A stretch of 46,839 nt of DNA from positions 1-46,839 of the forward strand of contig JAJHQN010000002.1 in the NCBI GenBank assembly GCA_020833325.1, read 5' to 3'. Shown here piece after piece: positions 18,274 through 28,889 of this stretch (position 1 is its first letter; each line of letters starts with the position of its first letter). Under the pieces are notes generated by a model that ran no database searches, was not told where the DNA came from, and saw nothing but the letters and a program-made list of their open reading frames with translations. This DNA is from Desulfurococcaceae archaeon. Lineage in GTDB: Archaea; Thermoproteota; Thermoprotei_A; Sulfolobales; Acidilobaceae. A program made the translations under genes and the position numbers.

Positions 18274-18957
18274 GTGGAAGTGGCTAAGGTTAGGGTTAAG
18301 CTTGTATCCTGGGAGGAGATAGTGGACTGGAATATGAGGCTTGCTAAGATTATAGAGGATTCAGGTTGGAAACCAGACGTCATAGTAGCTATAGCGCGCG
18401 GAGGCTATGTACCCGCTAGGCTTCTCTGCGACTTCCTAGATATAACAGATCTCATAAGCGTACAGAGCCAGCACTGGGTTGAAGCCGCTATCGTAGCTGA
18501 GAGAGCTATACTAAGGTATCCCTACAAACTCGATATGAGTGATAAGAGGGTGTTGATAGTAGATGACATAGTTGACACGGGAGAAAGCCTAATACTAGCC
18601 CGAGAGTACATACTAAGAGAATGGAGGCCGAAGGAGCTCAGGATAGCTGCAATGCAATGGATAAGCCCTGTAGCTAAGATCAAACCAGACTACTACCTAA
18701 TAGAGGTTAAAGAGTGGGTATGGTTCCAATACCCCTGGACGAGGCTAGAGGATATAAGCCAGTTCATAGCAAGAATATACAGGGAAGATGAGAGGGCGAA
18801 GGGAGCTGAGCTCTCGGAAGAAGAGCTAAAGAACCTCTTCATAGAATGGTACGGAATACACCCAGCAGAGCTAGGGGAATACTGGAGACTAGCACTAGAG
18901 AGGCTGGTTAAGAAGGGAGTCCTGAAGAAGACAGAGAAGGGATACAGGGTAGCGTGA
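18274..18957 (+). CDS. Purine-type phosphoribosyltransferase (COG2236-like) with C-terminal extension
   Basis: PDVIVAIARGGYVPARLL, RVLIVDDIVDTGESL PRPP loop. Confidence 0.85.
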   Translation: MEVAKVRVKLVSWEEIVDWNMRLAKIIEDSGWKPDVIVAIARGGYVPARLLCDFLDITDLISVQSQHWVEAAIVAERAILRYPYKLDMSDKRVLIVDDIVDTGESLILAREYILREWRPKELRIAAMQWISPVAKIKPDYYLIEVKEWVWFQYPWTRLEDISQFIARIYREDERAKGAELSEEELKNLFIEWYGIHPAELGEYWRLALERLVKKGVLKKTEKGYRVA

Positions 18958-19037
18958 ACAACCATAAGTAGGGTATCCGTATACCATATAACCACTCTTT
19001 TAAACCACCCAAAACGTACTACCAGGAGGAGCCACGT

Positions 19038-19430
19038 ATGAATGAGGTAAGTATAGATAGCATGATAGCTTTAGCAGAGGAGGTGCTGGGATATGCTGAA
19101 GAGGAGTTTAGAAGAGCCCTAGAGACTAAAGACATTCTATTGTATAGAAATGCTGCAGACAAAGCATTCCTAGCTTTAGTCATAGCTGTAAACGGGTTCA
19201 TAGTATTGAGAACTAGTACAATACCACGATCTCATATTGATAGAAGGAAATTTCTCAGAGAGCTGGGAAGAGAAGATCTAAGAGCTATCTATAGTGATCT
19301 AATGAGAACACTTCATGACGAGGCGTTCTATGAAGGAGTATATGATCCTGAAGAGGTTAAATACGCTATTAAGAGGGTTAGAGATGTAATTGAGGAGATT
19401 AAAAAAGCCATAAGCCAGAGGGCACATTAA
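19038..19430 (+). CDS. PaREP1/HEPN-like helical protein
   Basis: All-helical pattern, ALETKDILLYRNAADKAFLALVIAVNGF..., typical of PaREP1-type HEPN proteins. Confidence 0.5.
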   Translation: MNEVSIDSMIALAEEVLGYAEEEFRRALETKDILLYRNAADKAFLALVIAVNGFIVLRTSTIPRSHIDRRKFLRELGREDLRAIYSDLMRTLHDEAFYEGVYDPEEVKYAIKRVRDVIEEIKKAISQRAH

Positions 19431-19730
19431 GCTCTTAATAATTAAATGTCATTCTTTTAGGGAGGAGGAATTAATCTCCCAAAGCATTGTTAAACGTATT
19501 TGCGCTGAGCTTTTAGAGCATGAAGCATTTGGGTTTAGTCGAAGCATTAAATGGTCTTTTGATCAACCCTCATAGCTAGAAGCTTCAGCTTTACCGTACT
19601 TAGAAGGTAGGAATCCACAAGCTTTAAGGTAACAAGCGCGTGAAAGCTCCTCAAGGGCCTAGAACTCCGGCCTTTTAAACTTCCGCTATTCCGATGCAAT
19701 AGGAATCTGTGTCGGTCTAGGTGGGCTTTC

Positions 19731-20492
19731 ATGAGCGTAGGGTTGAGACCGTGCAAGGTTATAGCTATTGTTAGCGGAGGGCCTGATAGTCTCTGCTACC
19801 TTGCTAGGTGGCTCTCTAGGGGTTGTGATGCTCATGTCTTAACGTTTAACTATGGTCAGAAGGGTGTTAAGGAGATCGAGGTTGCCTTCAGGTTGGTGGG
19901 GGAGCTCGATAAGATAGCTATGGCTAAGGGTTGGGGGAGGGTTGTGGAGCATAAGCTCGTTGACGTAAGCTTCCTCAAAGAGCTATGGCGTGGTACTCAG
20001 TTGACGGATGAGAATGTTAATGTAGAGGAGGAGTATAAGCCCACAGTAGTGGTCCCCATAAGGAATGTTGTAATGCTCTCCATAGCAACTGCGTACGCCT
20101 TCACCTTAAGACAAATATCTGGAGTTAAAACCTACGTTATCTACGGAGCACACTACAATGATGTAATGCCCAGGCCTGACACATGGGAACCTCTATACCC
20201 TGACTGCTCCCCCGAGTGCATAGAGGTGCTACAGGCAGCCTTCAACATCTGCCATTTCAGGGGTGAGAGGGGAGTTGAAATATGGAGTCCGTCGAGGGAG
20301 GGTTTAAGGAAGTCAGATAACATTAGAAGATGCTATGAACTAATAGGAGATCTCATATACGAGACCTGGAGTTGCTACCTAAGCGGGGATGCACATTGCG
20401 GTAGGTGCGAAAGTTGCCTTAACAGAACTAAGGCCTTCAAGGAAGCTGGCATACCCGATAAAACGCTTTATGAAAGTAAGCCTTCCATCTAA
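19731..20492 (+). CDS. queC: 7-cyano-7-deazaguanine synthase
   Basis: [17 protein letters not shown]-loop, TFNYGQKG, Zn site [23 protein letters not shown]. Confidence 0.92.
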   Translation: MSVGLRPCKVIAIVSGGPDSLCYLARWLSRGCDAHVLTFNYGQKGVKEIEVAFRLVGELDKIAMAKGWGRVVEHKLVDVSFLKELWRGTQLTDENVNVEEEYKPTVVVPIRNVVMLSIATAYAFTLRQISGVKTYVIYGAHYNDVMPRPDTWEPLYPDCSPECIEVLQAAFNICHFRGERGVEIWSPSREGLRKSDNIRRCYELIGDLIYETWSCYLSGDAHCGRCESCLNRTKAFKEAGIPDKTLYESKPSI

Positions 20493-20683
20493 TCAACTTC
20501 ACCATTATTGTGATTGCAGCTCCCCTCGCTTACAAAAGTGTTGAGAACCCAATCATGGACAACCACTCTAGTATCACAGGAGAACCTCTCATAGCGATGT
20601 TGGCTTATAAAATCCAGGTCAAGACGTAATAAAGATAACCTTAAGGTTTGAGCTTAGAGTCTAATATGTGGGGTTGATCGTGT

Positions 20684-21634
20684 TTGAGGGTTTTGGCTGT
20701 TGATGTTGGTGCTTCGAGGCTTAGAGTTGCCTTGTTCGATAATACTGTTATGATTGGGAGGGTTGAGGTTGATACTCCTAGGGTTGGTGATAGCCTTTCA
20801 GTTGCTAGGGCTATTGCTAGTATTGCTTCCAGGTTCTCTTTCGACGTTGTCGGTGTTGCTAGTATTGGGCCTTTGGATCTTGAGAGGGGGTGGGTTGTCG
20901 GTACTCCTAATAATCCTCTTAGGAGTTTCGCTCTTAGGGATCCCCTTGTTGAACTCTTCAGGAAACCTGTTGTTGTAGCTAATGATTGTGTTGCAGCTGT
21001 TTGGGGCGAGTTTATCCTGGGTGGGGGTAGGGGGTTGAGTGAGGTTGCCTATGTTACCATCAGCACCGGTGTTGGTGTTGGTGTTGTGGTTGATGGAAGG
21101 CTTCTTGTTGGTAGGAGAGGTAACTCTCATGAGGCTGGCCATGTTGTGGTGGACTTGAATGGTAGCGTTAGGTGTGGTTGCGGTGGCCTAGGGCATTGGG
21201 AGGCTTTGGGTAGTGGTGCTAACATACCTAAGGTGGCCTATGTTAAGGCTTTAGAGTGGGGTGGTGATAGTAGGGCTTGGAGGCTTGCAAGGGATGGTAT
21301 CCTAACATCTGAAGCTCTCTACACTCTAGCAAGGGGGGGCGATGTTTTCGCATTGAAACTCGTAGACTACATTAACAGGGTTCACGCTGCGGGTTTAGCT
21401 AGCTTAGTAGCAGCATACGACCCCCAAGTCGTCTTCCTAGGTGGTAGCGTATTCCTTAAGAACAGGGATCTTATACTTGAAGGTGTTAGGAGATACATTA
21501 GAGACTACAGCCTCCTAGAACCACCGGAGCTTAGGGAGACAACGTTTGGAGAAGATACTGTACTATACGGAGCCCTAGCTATAGCACTTAAAACCCCAGC
21601 AGAGCTAGCCAGGTACGCGGGTGTACCGAGGTGA
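20684..21634 (+). CDS. ROK-family sugar kinase (glucokinase-like)
   Basis: AVDVGASRLRVALFD, VANDCVAAVWGE, HEAGHVVVDLNGSVRCGCGGLGHWEALGSG. Confidence 0.9.
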   Translation: MRVLAVDVGASRLRVALFDNTVMIGRVEVDTPRVGDSLSVARAIASIASRFSFDVVGVASIGPLDLERGWVVGTPNNPLRSFALRDPLVELFRKPVVVANDCVAAVWGEFILGGGRGLSEVAYVTISTGVGVGVVVDGRLLVGRRGNSHEAGHVVVDLNGSVRCGCGGLGHWEALGSGANIPKVAYVKALEWGGDSRAWRLARDGILTSEALYTLARGGDVFALKLVDYINRVHAAGLASLVAAYDPQVVFLGGSVFLKNRDLILEGVRRYIRDYSLLEPPELRETTFGEDTVLYGALAIALKTPAELARYAGVPR

Positions 21635-22341
21635 GGATCCTCGAGCTCCTATCAGTAAAACCATTCGCGATAATAGGCCATCGTGGAGCAGCGGGATTAG
21701 CTAGGGAGAATAGCTTGAGAGCACTAGAAGAAGCTATAAGAGCTGGAGCTGACATAGCCGAGTTCGACGTCCAGGTTACAGCAGACGAGATCCCCATAGC
21801 ATCCCACGACGAAATCATTCTATTCGATGACGGTTCTAAAGCTAGCATAAGATCTCTAAAACTAGACGATTTAAGATCTAGGAGCGTAGGAGGAGAACCC
21901 ATACCAACGGTACAGGAGTTGTTAGAGCATGCTACAGGGAGAATAGGCTTATTCCTAGAGGTAAAGAACCCTAAAGACACATTGATGCTCGTAAATACTA
22001 TTAAGAAGCTTGAAGCCCGGGAATGGATAGCAATCATAAGCTTCCACGAGGAGGCTGTAGCACAAGCTTCAAACCATGGATTTATATCAGGCCTACTATA
22101 CTTCAAACCACCAGGTAAAATAGTTGAATGCTCTAGATTAAAATGCAAAATCGTACTACCAAGGTTCAACTTAGCAACAGAGAAAGCCATAGAGTTTGCT
22201 CACAGACTAAAACTCAAGGTCGTAGCATGGACTGTAAATGATGCCACAGTGATGGAGGAGCTCGCGAGAAAAGGGGTTGACGGGATAGCAACTGACTATC
22301 CAAACATAGCAACTAGCATCAGAAATACAATGTTAGTTTAA
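21631..22341 (+). CDS. Glycerophosphodiester phosphodiesterase
   Basis: IGHRGAAGLARENSLRALEEAI, EFDVQVTADEIPIASHDE. Confidence 0.92.
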   Translation: MRILELLSVKPFAIIGHRGAAGLARENSLRALEEAIRAGADIAEFDVQVTADEIPIASHDEIILFDDGSKASIRSLKLDDLRSRSVGGEPIPTVQELLEHATGRIGLFLEVKNPKDTLMLVNTIKKLEAREWIAIISFHEEAVAQASNHGFISGLLYFKPPGKIVECSRLKCKIVLPRFNLATEKAIEFAHRLKLKVVAWTVNDATVMEELARKGVDGIATDYPNIATSIRNTMLV

Positions 22342-22377
22342 AAAGAGGAAAAGTTGGGGAGACCACGAGTGTAACGG

Positions 22378-22587
22378 TTAGAGGGCGTATAAAGTTAAAG
22401 TCTTAGTGGGAGCTCCTGCGGACAGCTGTACTACAACCTTAACCTCGGTGGCTCCCTCAACCGGGTCGAAGAAAACCCTCTTATAACCAGACTTCTTAAG
22501 CTCGTCAGCAGCCTTCCTTATTAGAGTAGTAGCTGTAGGATGCCTCCTCCTAATCTTTATAGTTACCTCTTTAGGCCTGGCAGCCAC
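22378..22587 (-). CDS. Small basic hypothetical protein
   Basis: 69 aa ORF MAARPKEVTIKIRRRHPTATTLIRKAADELKKSGYKRVFF..., ATG start, plausible composition. Confidence 0.6.
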   Translation of the reverse strand: MAARPKEVTIKIRRRHPTATTLIRKAADELKKSGYKRVFFDPVEGATEVKVVVQLSAGAPTKTLTLYAL

Positions 22588-23052
22588 CTCTAGTCACCGC
22601 ACCTGGTAGAAAAGTACACCGGCAAGCTTAATATCCTTTACGTCTGCTTATAACACCAACATGATATCACCTGATATTAAGCACGTAGTACCGTAGAATG
22701 GGGTTCGGGCTTCAAGGGGGTTTATATTGTTTGATGTGAGGCCTCCTTGATGCCCTTGGCTTCATTGGCTTCATGTGGGGCTTTTCACAGCCCCACCATG
22801 TCATTAGCCTTTGCCCGCTTTGGGTGACCTCGGCTCACAGATCCACCTTCATAGAATCCTCCAGCTCATCTCTACGGGGGAACCCCGGCATTCTGTGGCT
22901 GCTTTGATTTAATGTTTTAACCTCTCTAGCGGGGGAGGTCTCTGTATTGTGTTTTAGTTGAAGCTTACATCTCTGTATGCTAGTATAGGGTGGGGTTTGA
23001 GGTTTTCCCAACACCAACCCCTATAAGTATAAAACTTGAAACAGATTCAGAA

Positions 23053-23165
23053 TGGCGCCGGGGGCGGGATTCGAACCCGCGCGCCCTCAGAGGGGCAACG
23101 GGTCTCTCGTCTTAAACCCAGTAAGACCTCGAGCCCGCCGCCTTAGACCGCTCGGCCACCCCGGC
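23053..23165 (-). tRNA. tRNA-Ser(CGA) with a 24-nt anticodon-loop intron (about 23104-23127), CCA encoded
   Basis: Reverse complement GCCGGGGTGGCCGAGCGGTCTAAGGCGGCGGGCTCGAG[gtcttactgggtttaagacgagag]ACCCGTTGCCCCTCTGAGGGCGCGCGGGTTCGAATCCCGCCCCCGGCGCCA; acceptor, D, T and long variable arms pair; spliced anticodon loop CTCGAGA. Confidence 0.93.
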
Positions 23166-23393
23166 TCCCCAGATAATAGTTTTAGACTAGGGGTTTTAGT
23201 TTTGCTCTAGGATAAAGTGTACTTTAGGAGACCACTCCCTCTCGCGCTCTGCAAGGGTTGATGAGAGGTGGGCTCAGCATAAGCTTTAGAGCTTCCCATC
23301 TAAGATCACATCTGATGCATACACGATACTCTCCAGACTACTATCTGCGGTCTCTCACGCGGGCTTTCAGAGGTTTCTCCAGGTTGTTGATGG

Positions 23394-24725
23394 TTATGTG
23401 AAGTCTACGACTTTTATTACTTCTTTTGCTTCTAGTTTTTTAACTGTCATGTATCTGTAGGATATCTGTTTGAGGTATACGTTGTGCCCTTGGACCATTA
23501 TTGTGTGTAGTCTTGCGTTAGCCGCCTTTAAAACCTTGGATAGGAGCTCTGGTGATATCCTATCTTCTCCATCCGATATTAATATTATATCGCTTAACCT
23601 CCTACGCCCTCCTTGGATATCTTCGCATGCTGTCATTATAGCTCTTGCTATATCGGTTCCACCTCCAGCTTTCACTCTTGCTATGTATGAGAGTGCTCTT
23701 ACCGTATCGGATACCTTAGCGTTTGGCTTAACTTGAACGGGGGGGTATGCTATTGAGTCGAAGAACCTAGCGTAGAAGTCTCTGCCCTCGGATACGGCTC
23801 TTTTAAGGAGTGCTACTGCTACAGCTCTAGCCCAGTCGATCTTAGTGCCTACCATGCTACCGCTCTTATCCATGAGAACGTATATAGGCCCCTTGGATAC
23901 GGGGGTGACTTTCCTGTATAGTAGGAGTTTGGAGTCGGCCATTGAAGCTAGGAAGTAGATTAGTGGGAGTGCTAGCTGGGAGTAGTGTAGCCTCTCCAGA
24001 TCTCCCCCAATCTCTAGACCGTCCATCCACCCCCTATTAAACCTCTCATAGGTAGCTCTTACAGCTGGAAGCTTAAGCCCTTCAATCTTCTCCAAAACCT
24101 TAGTTATATCGGTCTCCCTAGCAAGCCTCAAAACCTCTTCCATAGACTCATCGAAGGCCAGAACGGAACCTTTACCGGCACCCAGCCCTGTCAGAATCCT
24201 CTTAACATCCTTAGCCACCTTAACATCCTTATCAACCTGCTCTAACGCCTTACTAACCATCTCGCTAATCCTCTTCTCATCCAGATCCTGAGCCTCACTC
24301 TGCTCCGGGCCCTTCCTACCCTCACCCTGCCCGCCACCCCTCCTCTGGAGTAGCCTAGCGAGCTTCTCTATGAACGAGGCTGAGGCAACTAAGCTTGTAA
24401 CACTATCAGCTATCGTATACGGCTTCACAGGCCATAGGTTGGGGCTTGCAAGTAGGGCTGAGATAATCTGGAGTCTAAACGATGTCTCCTCGTCAACCCC
24501 ACCTTTCTCCAAGCTCCTTACAACATCGGGTACCGGGAGTAGGAATGAGTAGAAGATATCTACAGCAAGCTCCGGGGTCATAATCTCCGGAGCGCTTTGA
24601 CCCATTATTTTAGACACTATATCTAGTATACGGGAGCCCCTGTACCTTCTAACCTCATCTATTACGCCAACACCCTCTACAACGCTTAGCTTATAATTCT
24701 GGCTCAAAACCACCACCTTAGACAT
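23394..24725 (-). CDS. VWA-domain protein (ViaA/CoxE-like)
   Basis: YVLMDKSGSMVGTKIDWARAVAVALL MIDAS, GGGTDIARAI, LISDGEDRI; paired with AAA ATPase. Confidence 0.85.
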   Translation of the reverse strand: MSKVVVLSQNYKLSVVEGVGVIDEVRRYRGSRILDIVSKIMGQSAPEIMTPELAVDIFYSFLLPVPDVVRSLEKGGVDEETSFRLQIISALLASPNLWPVKPYTIADSVTSLVASASFIEKLARLLQRRGGGQGEGRKGPEQSEAQDLDEKRISEMVSKALEQVDKDVKVAKDVKRILTGLGAGKGSVLAFDESMEEVLRLARETDITKVLEKIEGLKLPAVRATYERFNRGWMDGLEIGGDLERLHYSQLALPLIYFLASMADSKLLLYRKVTPVSKGPIYVLMDKSGSMVGTKIDWARAVAVALLKRAVSEGRDFYARFFDSIAYPPVQVKPNAKVSDTVRALSYIARVKAGGGTDIARAIMTACEDIQGGRRRLSDIILISDGEDRISPELLSKVLKAANARLHTIMVQGHNVYLKQISYRYMTVKKLEAKEVIKVVDFT

Positions 24726-25866
24726 TGAGCTTAGCTGTTATCACGTCCAGCAGGTCGTCGATCTCGCTTACAATCTCATTAGCTATCTTAACCACCTCTT
24801 CGTCATCGTCGAAGTCCTTTATTAGGCTTAAAACTTTATTCTTAGCTATCTTCAAGTTTTTATAGTAGTCTGTAAGCCTCGGGTCGAAGGGTCCTAGCTG
24901 TTTTATCTTAGCAGCAGCTGTCCTAACATTAGTTCTTATCTCGTTTAACTCCTTGAGGACGCGTTCCCTAGTTCTAAGCTCTTCTAATAGAATTACCTGT
25001 ATCCTCTCGAAGTCCTCCAAGCTCTTAGGCACAGTGTATTTAAGGACAATTAGGTCGTCTTCTGTAGCAACACTCCTACCGTTTAATAGTGCATGTGCGG
25101 CTATAACCTTTAATATCTTACCTTTCCTCCTATCAGTTACATGTAAGCCCTTCTCCTCGAGTATAAGTAGTAGTTTTAATAAACTTGACTTGACATTCTC
25201 TAGGTTCACCTTCAAAGCAAAACTATTTATAGCCACTAGATCCTCCATAGACAATACCGGTTTAACCTCGCCTAAAACCCCAGTCTCTATCCTCCAGGAT
25301 GCTTCTAGTAACTCAGCCCAGTAATCTTGGTCCAACGGTTTAACGTGAGTTCTGAGCAGAAACCTATCGTACAACGCTTCTAGTTCAGGCTCCTCAGGCA
25401 CTTTATTAGAAGCCCCGAAGAGGCTCCAAAGTTGCGTTCTAAGCTCCAGGTAGCCATCGTATATGACCCTCTCCATCATAAGGCTTAAAAGCGTGTTTAG
25501 AATAGCACTACTGGCATTAAATATCTCGTCCAAGAAAGCTATCTCAGCCTCAGGAAGCTTACCTCTCGTAACCCTAGCGTATACTCCCTTCCTCAAAGCC
25601 CTAATATCTAGGGGGCCGAAGAGCTCGCTGGGCTCCGTATACTTGGTTAGAAGATATTTAAAGAACCTAGCATTCAGTAGGTTCGCAGCCCTTCTAACCA
25701 TAGCACTTTTTGCCGTACCAGGCTCTCCTATGAGGACAGCGTGCTCACCACATATGAGCGATAAGGTTATAACCATTGACTCCTCCTGTCTTCCCACAAA
25801 AGGAGCCCCTAGCTCTCTAAAGAACGTCCTAGCTTTAGCCACCGCCTCCTCGAAGCTTAAGCTCAA
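24718..25866 (-). CDS. MoxR/RavA-like AAA+ ATPase
   Basis: VLIGEPGTAKSAMVRRAA, ARVTRGKLPEAEIAFLDEIFNASSAILNTLLSLMMER. Confidence 0.9.
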   Translation of the reverse strand: MSLSFEEAVAKARTFFRELGAPFVGRQEESMVITLSLICGEHAVLIGEPGTAKSAMVRRAANLLNARFFKYLLTKYTEPSELFGPLDIRALRKGVYARVTRGKLPEAEIAFLDEIFNASSAILNTLLSLMMERVIYDGYLELRTQLWSLFGASNKVPEEPELEALYDRFLLRTHVKPLDQDYWAELLEASWRIETGVLGEVKPVLSMEDLVAINSFALKVNLENVKSSLLKLLLILEEKGLHVTDRRKGKILKVIAAHALLNGRSVATEDDLIVLKYTVPKSLEDFERIQVILLEELRTRERVLKELNEIRTNVRTAAAKIKQLGPFDPRLTDYYKNLKIAKNKVLSLIKDFDDDEEVVKIANEIVSEIDDLLDVITAKLNV

Positions 25867-25947
25867 CTACGAACACCAGGGAAACCAGATCCTCACCTAC
25901 ATAGTACACCCGAGTTTAATAAGCTTTAATTAGAGTCGGGGGATCGA

Positions 25948-27384
25948 ATGTTAAATCAAAACCTGCATCTTAATTACCTCTCCGGTAACAGTGTTTTTCA
26001 GAGGGTATTGTGTTTGAGGAGAAACCTTGTAAAAATCATAGCTACGTTAGGCCCCTCCTCATCTAGTGGTAGTGTTATAGCTCAAATGGCTAGAGTTGGG
26101 GCTGATATTTTTAGGATTAACATGAGTCATGGTGATCAAAGATCTTGGGAGTCCATGGTTTCAGCTGTTGTGGAAGCCGAGAGCATGGTTGAACGTGACC
26201 TAGGCCTAGTAGCCGATCTAGAAGGGCCTAGGCTTAGAATTGGGGATATCGAGCCTGTTAGAGTACAGCCTGGCTCCACTATAGTGTTCTCCTACTCTGG
26301 TGGAGACGTTACTATACCGCACCGCGAGTTTTTCGAGGTTCTCGGAGAGGGGGATATAGTTCTTATAGGGGATGGGAAGGTCTCCTTAATAGTTGAGTCT
26401 GTTGAGGGTCTTACAGCGAAGTTGAAGGTGTTACAAGGCGACCTTATAGAATCTAGGAAGGGTGTTGTGGTTAGTGGAAAGGAGCCTGAGCTCCCAACCT
26501 TAACAGCTAAGGATAAGATGTGCTTGGAGTACGTTGCTAGGAGGCCTTTTAGCCACGTTATGGTTAGTTATGCTAGGAGCTCGGAGCAGATAGAGCTTGT
26601 TAGATCCATTTTAAGAGATTATGGTAGGCAGGATGTGAAGGTGCTAGCTAAGATAGAGACGCCCAGCGGGGTTAGGAGAGTTAAGGAGATAGCTCAGGTT
26701 GCAGATGGTATTGTGGTAGCTCGCGGGGATCTAGGAATGCATTATAGTCTTGAGGATATTCCCGTTATACAGAGGGATATAGTTCAGGTTGCTAGAACTC
26801 AATACAAGCCTGTGATACTAGCTACAGAGTTCCTCTCAAGTATGATCGAGAAGCCTGCGCCTAGTAGGAGTGAAGTTGTAGACATATATGAGGCTGTTAG
26901 ACTCTCTGTCGACGCACTACTATTAACTGGGGAGACGGCCATAGGTAGGTATCCTGTTAAAACAGTACAGTGGATGAGCAGAGTCATAGTTAAAGCACAA
27001 CAGGGTTTAAACGTTGATAGACCTCCAGCTGTAGCCCAGATATACAGGCTGGCTCGCGGCCTCGTAGAATTAGCAGAGAATCTTAATGCTATACTCGTCA
27101 TATACTCGAAGACGGGGAGGTTCGCTGAGAGAATAGCATCCTTTAGACCTACAAAACCCTACTACGTCGGAGTTCCAAACGAGAAGGTAGCTAGAGCTCT
27201 TCGAATACTCTGGGCTTCAGAGCCTGTAGTCGTAGGAGATACGAGTTACGAGGAGGGTCTAGTAAGGACTAGTAGGCTGCTAGAGGAGAAAGGCGTCCTA
27301 GGACCTGGTGATACAGTAGTTGAGGCTGCATGGTCTAGTGAGAAGGGGGTGTACTTGGTGAGAGTTAGAAATATGGTTGTCTAG
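25948..27384 (+). CDS. pyk: Pyruvate kinase
   Basis: KIIATLGPSSSSGSVI, FRINMSHGD, DGIVVARGDLGMHYSLEDIPVIQRDI, LTGETAIGRYPV. True start likely further in (about 26011, TTG). Confidence 0.93.
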   Translation: MLNQNLHLNYLSGNSVFQRVLCLRRNLVKIIATLGPSSSSGSVIAQMARVGADIFRINMSHGDQRSWESMVSAVVEAESMVERDLGLVADLEGPRLRIGDIEPVRVQPGSTIVFSYSGGDVTIPHREFFEVLGEGDIVLIGDGKVSLIVESVEGLTAKLKVLQGDLIESRKGVVVSGKEPELPTLTAKDKMCLEYVARRPFSHVMVSYARSSEQIELVRSILRDYGRQDVKVLAKIETPSGVRRVKEIAQVADGIVVARGDLGMHYSLEDIPVIQRDIVQVARTQYKPVILATEFLSSMIEKPAPSRSEVVDIYEAVRLSVDALLLTGETAIGRYPVKTVQWMSRVIVKAQQGLNVDRPPAVAQIYRLARGLVELAENLNAILVIYSKTGRFAERIASFRPTKPYYVGVPNEKVARALRILWASEPVVVGDTSYEEGLVRTSRLLEEKGVLGPGDTVVEAAWSSEKGVYLVRVRNMVV

Positions 27385-27662
27385 GCGGTTGACGTCTATG
27401 AGATCATCTATTTAGATAAACCTTTTAACCTGATTTCCATGAGGAGCTCTAGGGAAACCCCATATGTAAGCTCCCTCAGGCATTATAAAATCTAGGCTTG
27501 GTTTACCACTTCGATTTCGCAATAGTACCAAACCAGATTTCATCACACGCCATTAAACCCCTTCTATTACCTTCCATAACAGTTGTAACAGCATATTAGG
27601 GGTTCTCCAACATACAACTGGGCTTAACGCTTATTAAATCGTAGACATAGGTATTACCTAGC

Positions 27663-28061
27663 TTGGCTAAACTCGTTAAGCTTGAGGTGTCTTACATGGG
27701 TATAGAGGTTAACGGTGTTGGCATAATAGCTGTTATATGCCGTAGGTGTGGGTTCAAGCTATACTGGTACGCTATAGGCGATAATAGTAATAGGAGTAAG
27801 TTCAGCGGGCCCCCAACCCCCGCTAAGGCACTAAGTGGTTACGATGGGGGGCACTGCCCCCTATGTGGTGGTAAGCTTTCAAGGAAACCCACGAGACTAC
27901 TATTCATGACACAAGGGGAGTTTAACGAGAGGTATGTTATTGGAGAGTACAAGTTACTCTTGAAGAGACAACTAATAACAAGTGTAACACCTTCGACAAC
28001 AAGTATTCACAGTATGGGAGAAGAGCGGATAGAACTTCAAACCTTAGAGGTTGAAGGGTGA
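27663..28061 (+). CDS. Hypothetical Zn-ribbon protein
   Basis: CRRCGFKLYWY ... GGHCPLCGGKL. Confidence 0.6.
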   Translation: MAKLVKLEVSYMGIEVNGVGIIAVICRRCGFKLYWYAIGDNSNRSKFSGPPTPAKALSGYDGGHCPLCGGKLSRKPTRLLFMTQGEFNERYVIGEYKLLLKRQLITSVTPSTTSIHSMGEERIELQTLEVEG

Positions 28062-28238
28062 GACGAGGCCTCCTCCCTCCAAGGTTCAATAATAAAACTC
28101 TCATATCCCCAGTGTTTCTCTTTTTCCCCAAAACTCCTCCAACGGAATCTAGGATCCTCCACTCACTTAGCCCTTGAAATAGCTGTGGAAGAGAGCTATT
28201 GAGGGTAACCTTAATAATCTCTAGGGCTCACGTATTAA

Positions 28239-28655
28239 GTGGAGGTGGGTTTAATGAGCTATACGTACGCGACATTAGGTGATTTGAAGAAGGGTAGTTA
28301 CATAGTTATAGATGGAGAACCTTGTAGGATAGTTGACTACTCAACAGCAAAAACAGGTAAACATGGTAGTGCTAAGGCACACGTAGTGGCTATAGGCGTG
28401 TTCTCCGGTCAGAAGAAGACATTAGTAGCCCCCGTTGATACAAGAGTTCAAATTCCCATGATAGAGAAGAGGGTAGCCCAGGTTATAGCGGATCTAGGAG
28501 GCTCGGTCCAGCTAATGGACCTAGAGTCTTACGAGACATTTGAGGTGGAGAAGCCTGTGGACGAGCCGGAGATAGCGAATTCCCTAAAAACAGGGGTTAA
28601 CGTGGAGTACTGGCTAATAATGGGTAAGCCTAAGATCGTAAGGCTTAGAAGTTAG
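28239..28655 (+). CDS. Translation initiation factor aIF5A
   Basis: [53 protein letters not shown]; hypusination loop KTGKHGSAK. Confidence 0.96.
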   Translation: MEVGLMSYTYATLGDLKKGSYIVIDGEPCRIVDYSTAKTGKHGSAKAHVVAIGVFSGQKKTLVAPVDTRVQIPMIEKRVAQVIADLGGSVQLMDLESYETFEVEKPVDEPEIANSLKTGVNVEYWLIMGKPKIVRLRS

Positions 28656-28889
28656 ACCATCTAAGACTCATATAAAATTGTAAATACCTATAAGTAAGTA
28701 TGGTTCTTTTAAATACCTTCCTAGCTTGTCATACACTTTATCTATCTAACGCTCCCTCGACATACCTCAAGCTTACGGGCATAACTGTACTTATGGTGAA
28801 TTGCTTACCTCTTGTGAAACACATGTTAACATATATACAGGTATTATTTAAGTTCCCCAGCTTTAATTTATATCCTATGGCGTTAGGAT

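Noticed and set aside
19547-19756. 69-aa minus-strand ORF
   Set aside because: Overlaps the queC start, no recognisable family; probably non-coding relic or spurious.
27540-27546. Minus-strand GTGATGA perfect C-box in the pyk-downstream gap
   Set aside because: No D'/C' pair at correct spacing and nearest CTGA about 70 nt away; not a credible C/D sRNA.
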